From Afipia sp. P52-10 (GTDB lineage: Bacteria > Pseudomonadota > Alphaproteobacteria > Rhizobiales > Xanthobacteraceae): 64,000 nucleotides of DNA. Position numbers and translations under genes: made by a program. Of the stretch, positions 45,849 through 54,959 are shown piece by piece. Below the pieces are notes generated by a model. It did not search any database, was not told the origin of the DNA, and worked only from the letters and a program-made list of their open reading frames with translations. Every line of letters begins with the position of its first letter. The stretch's first letter is position 1. The stretch lies in NCBI RefSeq assembly GCF_000516555.1, contig NZ_AZSJ01000003.1:107981-171980 (forward strand). The letters run 5' to 3'.

Positions 45849-46205
45849 ATGGCAGTGATCACACGACACGAACCGTCATCAATTCTCCATGGCGTTGTCC
45901 GGCATGGAAACACGCTCTATCTGGCTGGCGTCGTCGCCGAAGACCTGTCGCAGGACATGGCGGGCCAGGCCGCCCAGGTGTTCGCCGAGATCGACGAGTT
46001 GCTCAACAAGCACGGCTCCGACAAGGAGCACATCCTCGCCGCAACGATCTACGTCACCGACATTGCCGAGAAGGCGGCGATGAACCCGGTCTGGACCAAA
46101 TGGCTGCCGAGCCATGCTCTGCCGGCGCGGGCCACCATCGGCATCAATGATCTCGGCCCGGGCGTGAAGATCGAAGTCGTGGTTACGGCTGCGGTGAAGG
46201 GCTAA
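45849..46205 (+). CDS. RidA/YjgF/YER057c-family protein
   Basis: The 118-residue protein fits the RidA fold: NTLYLAGVVAEDLSQDM, KEHILAATIYVTDI, and LPARATIGINDLGPGVKIEVVV, where the Arg of PARAT is the substrate-binding arginine of enamine/imine deaminases. It likely clears a reactive imine from the pathway it is encoded with. The ATG follows AAAGGC. Confidence 0.92.
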   Translation: MAVITRHEPSSILHGVVRHGNTLYLAGVVAEDLSQDMAGQAAQVFAEIDELLNKHGSDKEHILAATIYVTDIAEKAAMNPVWTKWLPSHALPARATIGINDLGPGVKIEVVVTAAVKG

Positions 46206-46219
46206 AGGCGCTCACGTCA

Positions 46220-46243
46220 CGTCTCCCGCGATAGCGGGAGACG
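46220..46243. terminator. Hairpin between ridA-like and HD-domain genes
   Basis: A perfect 10-bp stem (CGTCTCCCGC / GCGGGAGACG) with a GATA tetraloop sits between the convergent stops. There is no T tract, so it is a probable 3'-end hairpin rather than a classic terminator. Confidence 0.55.
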
Positions 46244-46276
46244 CGGCGGCTAAGCGTGACGGCCGCGGGAACGGCC

Positions 46277-46978
46277 TCACAAGAACCGGGTCGGCGCGAT
46301 GATCGTGCGCCACATATGCGCCGACGGCGAGTGGTCGTAGCCGAGGCCTTCCGCAGGCTGGCGGAAGTTGCGGCCGATGATGTCGGTGAATGCCTCGATC
46401 TCGATGGGCTTGTTCGGATCGAACGCGTAGAGGTCGTTCAGCGTCACCAGCCGCGCGGTCATGTACCATTTGTGGTTGCGGGCGTAGTCATAGGCCTCGC
46501 ACATCACCTTCGACGGTTTGAAATCCTTGCCGAAGTAACGGATGTAGGCGTCCGGATAGCCGTAGCCGACCGACTCGTCGGGAAAGAACCGCAGCGCCTG
46601 ATGATAGCGGATCGCCCAGGCGACCTCCTCGTCCACATAGGGCTCGACCAGTTGCGCGCCCCAGTAGCCATGGTCGGCCTGGATGAACCCGACCACCGAG
46701 ATGTCGTGCAGCAGGCAGGCCATCACCACCTTCTCGTCGCATCCCTTCTCCCGCGCCAGCGCCGCGCTCTGCAACAGATGCTGCTTCGCCGGGCTGAAGC
46801 GAAGGCGGAAGAAATCGACCAGCGTCGGCTTCTCCGGCATCTTCTGCAGCCGCGGGTCTTCCTCCATCAACAGCACCTCGCCGGGCTTGGTCTGCGGCAA
46901 CTGCGACTGGGTGGGATCGATCTCGCCTGAGGTGTAGATCACGGACTTGACGGCGACCTTGCCGAGTTCTTCCGCCAT
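46277..46978 (-). CDS. HD-domain protein (downstream part of a TAG-interrupted gene)
   Basis: The 233-residue product has HD-domain features: AKQHLLQSAALAREKG, LLHDISVVGFIQADHGYWG, and the YHQALRFF helix; histidines and Asp in HDIS are metal ligands. HD proteins are phosphohydrolases or, in oxygenase subfamilies, inositol-oxygenase-like enzymes; the reaction is not assignable. The ATG at 46978 lacks a good ribosome site. The same frame continues upstream past a TAG at 47015-47017 to a strong start at 47110, suggesting the protein was once longer. Confidence 0.85.
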   Translation of the reverse strand: MAEELGKVAVKSVIYTSGEIDPTQSQLPQTKPGEVLLMEEDPRLQKMPEKPTLVDFFRLRFSPAKQHLLQSAALAREKGCDEKVVMACLLHDISVVGFIQADHGYWGAQLVEPYVDEEVAWAIRYHQALRFFPDESVGYGYPDAYIRYFGKDFKPSKVMCEAYDYARNHKWYMTARLVTLNDLYAFDPNKPIEIEAFTDIIGRNFRQPAEGLGYDHSPSAHMWRTIIAPTRFL

Positions 46979-47014
46979 CGCGTGCTCGATGGCGTCGGCC
47001 TGATGATCGACGTC

Positions 47015-47110
47015 CTATCCCTGCGTCTCGCGCAGGGCCCGCATCGCGGCGGCTTCGATCTGTGCTGCTGCAGTCGTCCAATCGGCGGTCGTCATATCAG
47101 CGGTCGTCAT
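47015..47110 (-). pseudogene. Leader segment of the HD-domain gene, closed by an in-frame TAG
   Basis: From the ATG at 47110 (AAGGAGA ribosome site) a 31-codon frame reads MTTADMTTADWTTAAAQIEA and ends RALRETQG-stop. It is in the same frame as the HD gene, and translation of the 12 codons between TAG and the ATG at 46978 gives DVDHQADAIEHA, a helical continuation. The first ten codons are a near-perfect tandem repeat (ATGACGACCGCTGAT twice, one mismatch). A single C-to-T change would create the stop. Confidence 0.65.
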
Positions 47111-47267
47111 GGGGCTCTCCTTGACGAAAGACGCTTGGGAACGTGTACGCCTGATTCCAGCACTTGAGATAATACGCCAATCCGCCAAGGACAGGGGCGG
47201 CATCGCATCCTTGTGATCGAGCGGCTCGGCCCGGGTTACGGAAACCTGAGAAACCGGGCGCCTCCTG

Positions 47268-47284
47268 TTTAGAACGAACCTAAG
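47268..47284 (+). promoter_or_regulatory. ICE-like Irr box upstream of the PepSY gene
   Basis: TTTAGAA-CGA-ACCTAAG matches the rhizobial iron control element TTTAGAA-N3-TTCTAAA at 11 of 14 positions, with the left half perfect. It is 89 bases upstream of the PepSY start codon. Confidence 0.6.
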
Positions 47285-47373
47285 CTAGGCTTATGGCAAA
47301 GCTGGATTCACTCCTCTAATAAGGCCGGCAAAAGGGACCCGGCGTCGCGTGCGACCCAGCTCGGGCGGCAGCG

Positions 47374-48015
47374 ATGACGGACGCAATCAGGACCAGCGAT
47401 CAGAAGAAGCGGCGCGCGGCATGGCTCCGTCAGGTCTATCAGTGGCACTGGATCAGTTCCGGCATCTGCCTGATCGGAATGCTCCTGTTCGCGCTGACCG
47501 GCCTCACCCTCAACCACGCCGGACAGATTGAGGCGCATCCCGTGACGGTTGCCAAGGATGCCCAGTTGCCCGCGGACCTCGTGTCCCGCCTGGCATCGCC
47601 CCCCGCAGGTCCGAAGGAACCGCTCCCACGGGAGATCCAGCGCTGGATTTCGGCGCAGCTTGGCGTCGATATCGCCGGCCGCGATACCGAGTGGTCGGCC
47701 AAGGACGTGTATGTTTCGCTGCCGCGACCCGGCGGCGACGCCTGGCTCAGCATCGACCGGGCCGATGGCGCGGTGGCCTATGAGAGCACCAGCCGCGGCT
47801 GGATCGCCTACCTCAACGACCTGCACAAGGGCCGCCATACCGGCACGGCCTGGAGCTGGTTCATCGATATCTTCGCGGTCGCCTGTTTCGTCTTCTGCGC
47901 GACCGGACTGTTGCTGTTGCAGCTCCATGCCGGCAAGCGTCCGGCGACCTGGCCGGTCGTCGGCATGGGCCTCGTCATTCCCGTCGTTCTCCTCGTGCTC
48001 CTGGTTCATCACTGA
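47374..48015 (+). CDS. PepSY-associated membrane protein
   Basis: The 213-residue protein has an N-terminal membrane segment (WISSGICLIGMLLFALTG), a PepSY-like periplasmic loop (about 50-150, with WLSIDRADGAVAYE) and two C-terminal membrane segments (about 165-185 and 193-210). LHKGRHTG and the HW/NH histidines fit heme-binding PepSY-TM proteins that pass electrons through the membrane. It is first in an operon with DUF2271, DUF4198 and ApbE genes, and an ICE-like box precedes it. Confidence 0.85.
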   Translation: MTDAIRTSDQKKRRAAWLRQVYQWHWISSGICLIGMLLFALTGLTLNHAGQIEAHPVTVAKDAQLPADLVSRLASPPAGPKEPLPREIQRWISAQLGVDIAGRDTEWSAKDVYVSLPRPGGDAWLSIDRADGAVAYESTSRGWIAYLNDLHKGRHTGTAWSWFIDIFAVACFVFCATGLLLLQLHAGKRPATWPVVGMGLVIPVVLLVLLVHH

Positions 48016-48023
48016 GAGACCTC

Positions 48024-48536
48024 ATGCGCCTGACCATCTCCACTGCTCTGACCGGCCTCCTGACCCTGCCCGCGGCGGCAAACGATGCGACCATCAGCAT
48101 CGACATTCCGCGCCTGACGGTTGCCGAGTATCACCGCCCTTATGTCGCGTTCTGGATCGAAAGTGCCGACGGCAACAAGATCGCCAACCTCGCGGTCTGG
48201 TACGACGTGAAGCAGAAGGACAACGAGGGCGTGAAGTGGCTGAAGGACATGCGCCAGTGGTGGCGCCGGACCGGCCGCGAGCTGACGATGCCGACCGACG
48301 GGCTGTCGAGCCCGACGCGGGCGCCGGGCACTCATCAGCTCACCTTCGACACCAAGGCCAAGCAGCTCGCCGAACTGCCCGCCGGCGACTATCACCTGAT
48401 CGTCGAGGCCGCGCGCGAGGTCGGCGGCCGCGAGCTGCTGCGCATCCCGTTCCAATGGCCGCCGAAGGCGCCGCAGAAACTCGAAGCCAAGGGCGAGCAC
48501 GAGATCGGCGCGCTCTCCTTTACCCTGACCCCTTGA
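48024..48536 (+). CDS. DUF2271 periplasmic protein, probable flavinylation target
   Basis: The 170-residue product has a signal peptide (about 1-19, ending PAAAN) and a DUF2271 beta-sandwich (YVAFWIESADGNKIANLAVWY). The segment TDGLSSPTRAPGTH (T98 at its centre) resembles the DGxxSGAT motif to which ApbE attaches FMN. DUF2271 proteins co-occur with ApbE and PepSY proteins in extracytosolic redox systems. It starts 8 bases after the PepSY gene. FMN attachment is inference. Confidence 0.85.
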   Translation: MRLTISTALTGLLTLPAAANDATISIDIPRLTVAEYHRPYVAFWIESADGNKIANLAVWYDVKQKDNEGVKWLKDMRQWWRRTGRELTMPTDGLSSPTRAPGTHQLTFDTKAKQLAELPAGDYHLIVEAAREVGGRELLRIPFQWPPKAPQKLEAKGEHEIGALSFTLTP

Positions 48537-48576
48537 TCGCACCGTCGGACGCATCGTCGCCAGAAGGACCCGGCCC

Positions 48577-49389
48577 ATGCAAAAGCATCTGAAACTCGCC
48601 GCTCTCGTGCTCGCAGCGTCCTCGGCGCTGTCGGTCTCGGCCTATGCCCACCGCACCTGGCTGTTGCCCTCTGCCACCGTCCTGTCCGGCAAGGACAACT
48701 GGGTGACGGTGGATGCCGCCGTCTCCAACGATCTGTTCTATTTCGAGCACCAGCCGCTGCAGATCGACAACCTGTCCGTCACCGCGCCGGACGGCACGGC
48801 TGCTGCACCTGAGAACATCGCCAAGGGACGCTATCGCAACACATTCGACGTCAAGCTGACCCAGCCCGGCACCTACAAGATCGCAGTGGCGAACCAGGGC
48901 GCCTTCGCCAGCTACAAGCTGGACGGCCAACAGAAGCGCATGCGCGGCAAGGCCGACAGCATCGAAAGCCAGATTCCGCCGAACGCGACCGATGTGAAGA
49001 TTTCCGAAATCCAGGGCCGGATCGAGGTGTTCGTCACATCGGGAAAGCCGACCGATACGGTGCTGAAGACCACCGGCGCGGGACTGGAACTCGTCCCGGT
49101 CACGCATCCGAATAATCTCGTGGCCGGTGAAAAGGCTACGTTCCGCCTGACGCTCGACGGCCAGCCCGCGGCAGGCGTCGCCGTTGAAGTCGTGCCCGGC
49201 GGCATCCGCTATCGCGACAAGCTCAACGACACCAAGACCACCACCGACGAGTCCGGCACCTTCACCGTGACGTGGCCGGCGCCAGGCATGTACTGGATCC
49301 ACGCCAGCACCCAGGACGACAAGAGCAAGATCAAGAACGCGACGCGGCGCGCGAACTACAGCAGCACGCTCGAAGTCCTGCCTCCGTAA
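48577..49389 (+). CDS. DUF4198 periplasmic protein
   Basis: The 270-residue protein has a signal peptide (about 1-24, ending AYAHR) and the DUF4198 features AHRTWLLPSATVL at the mature N-terminus, FYFEHQPLQID, and a C-terminal Ig-like domain (GVAVEVVPGGIRYRD, WPAPGMYWIHAS). The N-terminal His after cleavage could bind metal, as in related NikM/CopC-like proteins. Members co-occur with TonB receptors and metal uptake. It sits between DUF2271 and apbE. Confidence 0.88.
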   Translation: MQKHLKLAALVLAASSALSVSAYAHRTWLLPSATVLSGKDNWVTVDAAVSNDLFYFEHQPLQIDNLSVTAPDGTAAAPENIAKGRYRNTFDVKLTQPGTYKIAVANQGAFASYKLDGQQKRMRGKADSIESQIPPNATDVKISEIQGRIEVFVTSGKPTDTVLKTTGAGLELVPVTHPNNLVAGEKATFRLTLDGQPAAGVAVEVVPGGIRYRDKLNDTKTTTDESGTFTVTWPAPGMYWIHASTQDDKSKIKNATRRANYSSTLEVLPP

Positions 49390-49392
49390 GCC

Positions 49393-50433
49393 GTGACGGC
49401 CGCCACGGCGACATCGGCATTGCCGCCAAGCGCGGCGCGGCGCGTCGCGATCCCGCGCGAGCTGTCGCTCTCGGCCTTGCGGCGTCCCGATGGCCCGCTG
49501 CAGTCGCTGCGCGGGACGACGATGGGCACATCCTGGAACGTGACATGGGTTGGCCTAGCCGACGCCGCCGACACGGTGCGGGCAGCGATCGAACGAAGGC
49601 TCGCCCGCGTCGTCGCGCAGATGAGCCCGTGGGAGCCGCAGTCGGATATCAGCCGCTTCAACGCGGGCCGCGTCGGCGCGTGGGTCTCCCTGCCCCATGA
49701 CTTCTGCGAGGTGATGGCGTGCGCGCTGTGCATTGCCGAAGAGAGCGACGGCTGCTGCGATCCCGCGCTCGGCACGTTGATCAACCTCTGGGGTTTTGGC
49801 CCGCAGCCGGCTCCGCCAGAGCGCCCATCCAGCGCAGACATCAACGCGGCGCTGGGCCAGTCCGGATGGCGCAACCTCGCCTTCGATCCATCAAGCCGCC
49901 GATTGATGCGGAGCAAACCGGCGCATCTCGATCTGTGCGGCATCGCCAAGGGATACGCCGTCGATCTGGTGGCGCGGACATTGCGCCAGTACGGCATCGT
50001 CGACGCGCTGGTGGAGATCGGCGGCGAGCTGACCGGCCATGGCGTCAAGCCGGACGGCACGCCCTGGTGGGTCGCCATCGACACTCCTGCCGGGGCAAAC
50101 CTCCCACCCATTGTCGTTGCCCTACATGGTCTCGCGATCGCCACCTCCGGCTGCGAACGACATTTCCAGCATGCGGGAGCGATCTACTCGCATACCCTCG
50201 ATCCCCGTACCGGCATGCCCATCGACAACGGCATGGTGACCGCCACGGTCCTGCACGACTCGTGCATGCAGGCTGATGCCTATGCGACGGCGCTGATGGT
50301 GATGGGGCCGGAGCGCGCGCTGGCGTTCGCCGAGGAAAAGCAGCTCGCCGCCGTGATCCGCTACCGGCCAGCGTCACATGACGCGATCGCGGAAGCGCTC
50401 AGCACGTCGATGCAGGCCATGCTGGACGACTAA
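49393..50433 (+). CDS. apbE: ApbE, FAD:protein FMN transferase
   Basis: The 346-residue enzyme has the ApbE motifs [26 protein letters not shown] and [13 protein letters not shown], with the metal Asp/Thr region [13 protein letters not shown] near the end. It transfers FMN from FAD to a Thr of target proteins, here probably the DUF2271 product. No signal peptide or lipobox is visible at the GTG start, unusual because ApbE generally works outside the cytoplasm. It starts 3 bases after DUF4198. Its stop codon overlaps the convergent hydroxylase stop. Confidence 0.93.
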   Translation: MTAATATSALPPSAARRVAIPRELSLSALRRPDGPLQSLRGTTMGTSWNVTWVGLADAADTVRAAIERRLARVVAQMSPWEPQSDISRFNAGRVGAWVSLPHDFCEVMACALCIAEESDGCCDPALGTLINLWGFGPQPAPPERPSSADINAALGQSGWRNLAFDPSSRRLMRSKPAHLDLCGIAKGYAVDLVARTLRQYGIVDALVEIGGELTGHGVKPDGTPWWVAIDTPAGANLPPIVVALHGLAIATSGCERHFQHAGAIYSHTLDPRTGMPIDNGMVTATVLHDSCMQADAYATALMVMGPERALAFAEEKQLAAVIRYRPASHDAIAEALSTSMQAMLDD

Positions 50434-51116
50434 ACCTCGGCCCATTGCCGCAGCAAGTTATGATACAGCGCGGTCAGCGACACCACCGACGGATGCTCCG
50501 GATGATCGGCGCTGAGGCGGATGATCGACATGTCGAGATCGAACAGCATCGCCCGCCGCGTCACGTCGGCGATCATGCTCTGCGTCCAGAAGAACGAGGC
50601 GATCCGCGAGCCGCGCGTGACCGGCGTGACATGATGCACGCTGGTCGCCGGATAAACGATCATGTCGCCGGCCGGCAGCTTCACCGAATGGGCACCATAG
50701 GTGTCCTCCACCACCAGCTCGCCGCCATCGTATTCGTCGGGTGACGACAGGAACAGCGTTGAGGAGACGTCGGTGCGAATCCGCACGCCGAACACCTGCG
50801 AGGTGCGGATCGCATTATCGACATGCGAGCCGAAATTCATCTGCCCGTCCGCGTCGTAACGATTGAACAGCGGCGGAAAGATCGTTTTCGGCAGCACCGC
50901 CGAGGTGAACAGCGCGCTGCGATTCAAGGCGGACAGCACGATCTGCCCAAGCTCGCGTGCCTCCGGCGAATCCTCCGGCAGTTGCAGGTTGCGCTTCACC
51001 TTCGCCGATTGATGCCCCGCCGTGCCGCGGCCATCGATCCAATCCGTTCGCGCCATCACCTCGCGGCAACGCTGCACCTGATCGGCGGTCAGAACCTCGG
51101 GGATATGCACCAGCAT
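50430..51116 (-). CDS. PiuC/PKHD-type Fe(II)/2-oxoglutarate hydroxylase
   Basis: The 228-residue protein has the family signature: [18 protein letters not shown] at the start, [10 protein letters not shown] (His and Asp iron ligands), [17 protein letters not shown], and the distal His in SVHHVTPVT. PiuC-type hydroxylases are encoded next to TonB-dependent siderophore receptors, as here. The start at 51116 is fixed by homology. The stop overlaps the apbE stop by CTAA. Confidence 0.93.
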   Translation of the reverse strand: MLVHIPEVLTADQVQRCREVMARTDWIDGRGTAGHQSAKVKRNLQLPEDSPEARELGQIVLSALNRSALFTSAVLPKTIFPPLFNRYDADGQMNFGSHVDNAIRTSQVFGVRIRTDVSSTLFLSSPDEYDGGELVVEDTYGAHSVKLPAGDMIVYPATSVHHVTPVTRGSRIASFFWTQSMIADVTRRAMLFDLDMSIIRLSADHPEHPSVVSLTALYHNLLRQWAEV

Positions 51117-51137
51117 GGCCACTCCACAGCTCGAAAA

Positions 51138-51170
51138 TGAGGAAGCCGGTGCGGGCATGCACCGGCTTCC
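51138..51170 (-). terminator. Terminator between the siderophore receptor and piuC-like genes
   Basis: A perfect 12-bp stem (GGAAGCCGGTGC / GCACCGGCTTCC) with a 6-base loop follows the receptor stop on the minus strand and is trailed by TCATTTTCG. It may attenuate transcription into the hydroxylase gene. Confidence 0.75.
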
Positions 51171-51192
51171 GATCGCTACATCTGTACGCTGG

Positions 51193-53634
51193 TCAGAACT
51201 GAGCCCGTCCAGACAGCGACACGTAGCGCCCCGGCCCCGGCACCGCGAATCCCGCTCCCGCAACGGTGTCGAAGTAGTATTCGTCGGTCAGATTGTAGAC
51301 GTTGAGCTGGACCGTGAAGTTGCGATTGACCTTGTAGGCCGCCATCGCGTCCAGCCGCCAATAGCTCGGAATCCGGGCGTCGTTGGCCACGCTCGACCAG
51401 CGCGAGTCGACGAAGAACGCGCCACCGCCGACCGTCCATTCCGGCGTCAGGTCGTAAGTGGTGAAGATCGAGAAGGTGTTCTTCGGCGTGACCGCAAGCT
51501 CGTGGCCGATGTTGGCGACGGTCAGCGAATCGAGAACCTTCGATTCGAGATAGGCGTAGCCGCCGAAGACGCTCCACTGCGGCGTGATGCGGCCGGTGGC
51601 GCCGATCTCGAAGCCCTGCACCTGGGTCGTGCCGACCGGCACGTAGTCCGGTGCAGCCGACGTGCCGCGATTCTCGTAGTCGTTCTGCTTCTTGATACGG
51701 AACAGCGCCGCATTGAGGCTGAGCCGCTTGTCGAGGATATCGGCCTTGGCGCCGACTTCATCGATCTCCGAGGTCACCGGTTTCAGCGCCTGGAGGCCGT
51801 TGGTGATGGTGGTGAACTCTGCCGGCGGATTCGCCGAGGTTCCGTGCATGTAATAGATCGACGACCATTCGGTCGGATGCACGACCACACCGGCGCGATA
51901 GGTGACGAAGTTGTTGTCCGTGTTCAGGCTGACGAGACCGCTTTCCGCACCGGTCGCCCGCGTGATCGTGAAGGTGTTGCTCTTGGCGGTGAAATTGTCG
52001 AAGCGGACGCCGCCGAGCAGTTCCAGCCAGTTGGTGACCTTCAACTGATCCTGAATGTAGACGCCGACTGCATTGGCGCGCGACTCGGTCGCCGCCGTGT
52101 TCGGGCCGAGCGTTCCGCTCACCCACGGATTTGGATTGGCGATGTTGACGCGATAAGAATCGCTGAACGTGGTGCGATAGTTGTCGCGCGTCTCATGGCT
52201 GAGTTCGAGGCCAGCCAGCACATTGTGCTCGAGGAAGCCGGTCGCGAACTTCGCATTGATGTCGCTGACGTTGCTGACCAGGAAGTTGTTGGTCTGGTTC
52301 TGGAAGTGATTGGTGTTCTGCACCCAGAGACTGCTCAGCGCCGTTCCCGGCGTGAGCGGACGCCCCGGCGTTGCAATTCGATTGGGATCGTTGGCTGGCG
52401 GGTTCGTAACCGCTACCCAGGTCGGATCGGTAAAGAGATTCGACGTCGCCGTATTCAGGTTCGAGAGCTGCACCGGCCGCGTGCGATTGAACCGCTCGAC
52501 ATAGGAGACGCCGGTGGTGTTGGTGAACTTCAGGCCCGGCATGAACTCATGCTCGAACTTGTTCACCAGGTTGTGCGCCTCGGTCTTCTCGACATCGTTC
52601 TGCCCGGGCGTGGCAACACCATACCAGGTGTTGCGCGGCACCGGTGCCGGCTGCCGGTAAGCCGTGCCGAAATACGAACCCGGCAGCATGACAATGCCGC
52701 GGTCGGCGATGTTGTCGTCGTTCTGGTAGACGTAACTCAGCGTGTTCTTGGTCTGCGGGGTGAACTGATAGGAGATCGACGGCGCGAAACCGAACCGCTT
52801 GATGTGGGCGAAGTCACGTCCGGCGATATCGGTCTCATAGCCGACCGCAGCGATACGCGTGGCGAACTGGCCGAAGGTCTTGTTGAAGTCGACCATCATA
52901 CGCCCGCCGATCGCCGAGCTGCCGGTGCCTTCGAGCACCGTGAAGTCGCGGTTCTGCGGCAGCTTGCCGACGATGTTGATCACGCCGCCGGTCGAACCGC
53001 GGCCGAACAGGAACGAGGACGGCCCCTTGTAGACCTCGACGCGATCGAAGCTGAAGGCATCGCGCGCGTACCAACCCGGATCGCGAATGCCGTCGCGATA
53101 GAAGTCGTTGCGCGCGGAGTAGCCGCGGATGGTGACGTTGTCGCCCTGAATGCCGCCCTCACCGGCAGTGAAGGTGATGCCCGGCACGTTGCGCAGCGCT
53201 TCCTGGACCGAGGTGGTCCGCTGATCCTGCATCAGCTGTTGCGAGACCACGTTGACGGTCTGCGGCGTGCTCGCGAGCGGCGTCGGAAACCGCGACAGTC
53301 CGCTTTGCGCCGGCGTCTGGTAACCGGCAACGCCTGCACCATCACCGACGACCGGATTGACGGGGACAGCTTGGGCAACCGGTGCCGCAACGGCCGGCCC
53401 GCGCGCGACCGGCGCCCGGCGGACGGGCTGGCGCTTGGCCTGCTGCCGTTTCGGCGCCGTCACCCGCACCTGGGGCAGATCATCGCCGCTGCTGACCGGC
53501 TGGGCGTCGGCGGAGTCCGGCATCAGCATCACCGATGCGATGCCGATGGTCGCCTTGCTCCAGGCCAGCTTCGAAATCGCCGAAGAAGGCGCGCCTGATC
53601 CATCAGCCGCGTAGCGGATTGCCTTGATCGTCAT
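51193..53634 (-). CDS. TonB-dependent siderophore receptor
   Basis: The 813-residue protein has a signal region (about 20-45), a Pro/Ala/Gln-rich spacer, a TonB-box-like segment (LPQVRVTAP), a plug domain (about 115-250; [39 protein letters not shown]) and a 22-strand barrel ending in a C-terminal Phe ([10 protein letters not shown]). It resembles Fiu/FhuA-like receptors for catecholate or hydroxamate siderophores; the ligand is not resolved. It is divergent from the exbB-exbD-tonB operon. Confidence 0.95.
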   Translation of the reverse strand: MTIKAIRYAADGSGAPSSAISKLAWSKATIGIASVMLMPDSADAQPVSSGDDLPQVRVTAPKRQQAKRQPVRRAPVARGPAVAAPVAQAVPVNPVVGDGAGVAGYQTPAQSGLSRFPTPLASTPQTVNVVSQQLMQDQRTTSVQEALRNVPGITFTAGEGGIQGDNVTIRGYSARNDFYRDGIRDPGWYARDAFSFDRVEVYKGPSSFLFGRGSTGGVINIVGKLPQNRDFTVLEGTGSSAIGGRMMVDFNKTFGQFATRIAAVGYETDIAGRDFAHIKRFGFAPSISYQFTPQTKNTLSYVYQNDDNIADRGIVMLPGSYFGTAYRQPAPVPRNTWYGVATPGQNDVEKTEAHNLVNKFEHEFMPGLKFTNTTGVSYVERFNRTRPVQLSNLNTATSNLFTDPTWVAVTNPPANDPNRIATPGRPLTPGTALSSLWVQNTNHFQNQTNNFLVSNVSDINAKFATGFLEHNVLAGLELSHETRDNYRTTFSDSYRVNIANPNPWVSGTLGPNTAATESRANAVGVYIQDQLKVTNWLELLGGVRFDNFTAKSNTFTITRATGAESGLVSLNTDNNFVTYRAGVVVHPTEWSSIYYMHGTSANPPAEFTTITNGLQALKPVTSEIDEVGAKADILDKRLSLNAALFRIKKQNDYENRGTSAAPDYVPVGTTQVQGFEIGATGRITPQWSVFGGYAYLESKVLDSLTVANIGHELAVTPKNTFSIFTTYDLTPEWTVGGGAFFVDSRWSSVANDARIPSYWRLDAMAAYKVNRNFTVQLNVYNLTDEYYFDTVAGAGFAVPGPGRYVSLSGRAQF

Positions 53635-53752
53635 AGCCCACGTCCCCAGTCACTGAACGCCGCGACATTTCTTATTCACCGTAGCGGCACATTGACGCTG
53701 ATAGACGCTTCAATTTTCCGTCGCAACCAAACCGGACCCGGACTCACCTCCG

Positions 53753-53769
53753 TTTATAGAGCTTCTATT
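53753..53769 (-). promoter_or_regulatory. ICE-like Irr box on the receptor side
   Basis: TTTATAG-AGC-TTCTATT matches the TTTAGAA-N3-TTCTAAA element at 10 of 14 positions and lies about 120 bases upstream of the receptor start codon. Confidence 0.55.
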
Positions 53770-53836
53770 TTCAGCCTCGCATGCGAACAAATTTTGGACA
53801 TCACGATCCGCTTGGCGATCGGCCTGGAACCCTTAG

Positions 53837-53853
53837 TTTAAACTCATTCTAAA
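53837..53853 (+). promoter_or_regulatory. ICE-like Irr box 1 upstream of exbB
   Basis: TTTAAAC-TCA-TTCTAAA matches the ICE at 12 of 14 positions with a perfect right half. It is the best match in the window. Confidence 0.7.
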
Positions 53854-53876
53854 CGGCACGCTCTGAATCGCACCCT

Positions 53877-53893
53877 CTTAAAGGGATTCTAAA
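53877..53893 (+). promoter_or_regulatory. ICE-like Irr box 2 upstream of exbB
   Basis: CTTAAAG-GGA-TTCTAAA matches at 11 of 14 positions with a perfect right half. It is 40 bases (about four helical turns) from box 1, so two proteins could bind the same face. Confidence 0.65.
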
Positions 53894-54026
53894 GCCAGCC
53901 CGCGCTTGCTTGTTTGCTTCGCGGCATGAGCGCGTTAGGACCACGTGGTCCGCGACGGACGAACGCGACCGAGCCCCAGCTCATCGCCGTCGCTGCAATG
54001 TGACCACTCCGAGCGAACTTGACGTA

Positions 54027-54938
54027 ATGGCAACAGTTTCAGGACGATCGAGCACCCGGCGACTGTCGCGCCTGTGCCTCGCGGGATTATTCGCAATCAG
54101 CCTTCTTGCGGCTCCGGGCGTATCGCTCGCGCAAGTCAGTGCCGATCCGCCGACCGCTCCCGCAACAGATGCTCCTGTTACCGCCGCGCCCCAGCCCGCC
54201 GATCCGGCGGCGAGCCAGCCGGTGCCGCTGGAGGCGGAGCCTGTGCTGCCGCACGACCTGTCGCCGATCGGCATGTTCAAGGCGGCGGACTGGATCGTCA
54301 AAGCGGTGATGATCGGCCTTGCCTTCGCCTCGGTCGTGACCTGGTCGGTGTGGCTGGCCAAAGCGCTGGAAATGCTGAACGCGCGGCGCAAGGTGACGCG
54401 CGACATCCGCACGCTGCGCGACGCCGACTCGCTCGCCGAAGCCAGAGAGATGTTCCGCGGCAGCACCAGCGATGTCGGCCAGCTCGTCGAAGCGGCAGCG
54501 CACGAGTTGCAGCGTTCGCGCAATGCGATGAACCACGAAGGCATCAAGGAACGCGTCGCCTCGCTGTTCAGCCGCATCGAAGCCGGCGCCGCCCAACGCA
54601 TGACCCGCGGCACCAGCATTCTCGCCACCATCGGTTCGACCGGCCCATTCGTCGGCCTGTTCGGCACAGTCTGGGGCATCATGAACAGCTTCATCGGCAT
54701 CTCGAAATCGCAGACGACGAACCTCGCCGTGGTCGCCCCCGGCATCGCCGAAGCGCTGCTCGCTACTGCGCTGGGACTCGTCGCCGCCATTCCTGCCGTC
54801 GTCATCTACAACATGTTTGCCCGCTCGATCACCGGCTATCGCAGCCTGCTCAGCGACGCGTCGGCCGAACTGATGCGGATGGTCAGCCGCGATCTCGACC
54901 GGCTCGAATTCATGCCGCGCCGCAGCGCCGCCGAATAA
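54027..54938 (+). CDS. exbB: ExbB, TonB-system proton-channel subunit
   Basis: The 303-residue protein has an N-terminal signal-like segment and a Pro/Ala-rich periplasmic stretch (about 35-75), as in long alphaproteobacterial ExbB. Three membrane helices follow, with the conserved region RGTSILATIGSTGPFVGLFGTVWGIMNSF and ALLATALGLVAAIPAVVIYN. The start is uncertain: the ATG at 54027 and a GTG at 54000 are both open and neither has a strong ribosome site. It is the first gene of an operon with exbD, tonB and secA-like. Confidence 0.93.
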   Translation: MATVSGRSSTRRLSRLCLAGLFAISLLAAPGVSLAQVSADPPTAPATDAPVTAAPQPADPAASQPVPLEAEPVLPHDLSPIGMFKAADWIVKAVMIGLAFASVVTWSVWLAKALEMLNARRKVTRDIRTLRDADSLAEAREMFRGSTSDVGQLVEAAAHELQRSRNAMNHEGIKERVASLFSRIEAGAAQRMTRGTSILATIGSTGPFVGLFGTVWGIMNSFIGISKSQTTNLAVVAPGIAEALLATALGLVAAIPAVVIYNMFARSITGYRSLLSDASAELMRMVSRDLDRLEFMPRRSAAE

Positions 54939-54959
54939 CCGAACAACGAAGGGCGCGTC

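Larger units (their letters stand above)
53635..54026. promoter_or_regulatory. Divergent promoter region between receptor and exbB
   Basis: This 392-base gap is AT-richer than its surroundings and carries three ICE-like boxes, one near the receptor side and two in tandem near exbB. No further gene is seen in it. Confidence 0.8.

Noticed and set aside
51115..53598. 827-codon plus-strand frame opposite the siderophore receptor
   Set aside because: Antisense to a well-supported TonB-dependent receptor, with low-complexity Arg/Glu/Val composition and no motif.
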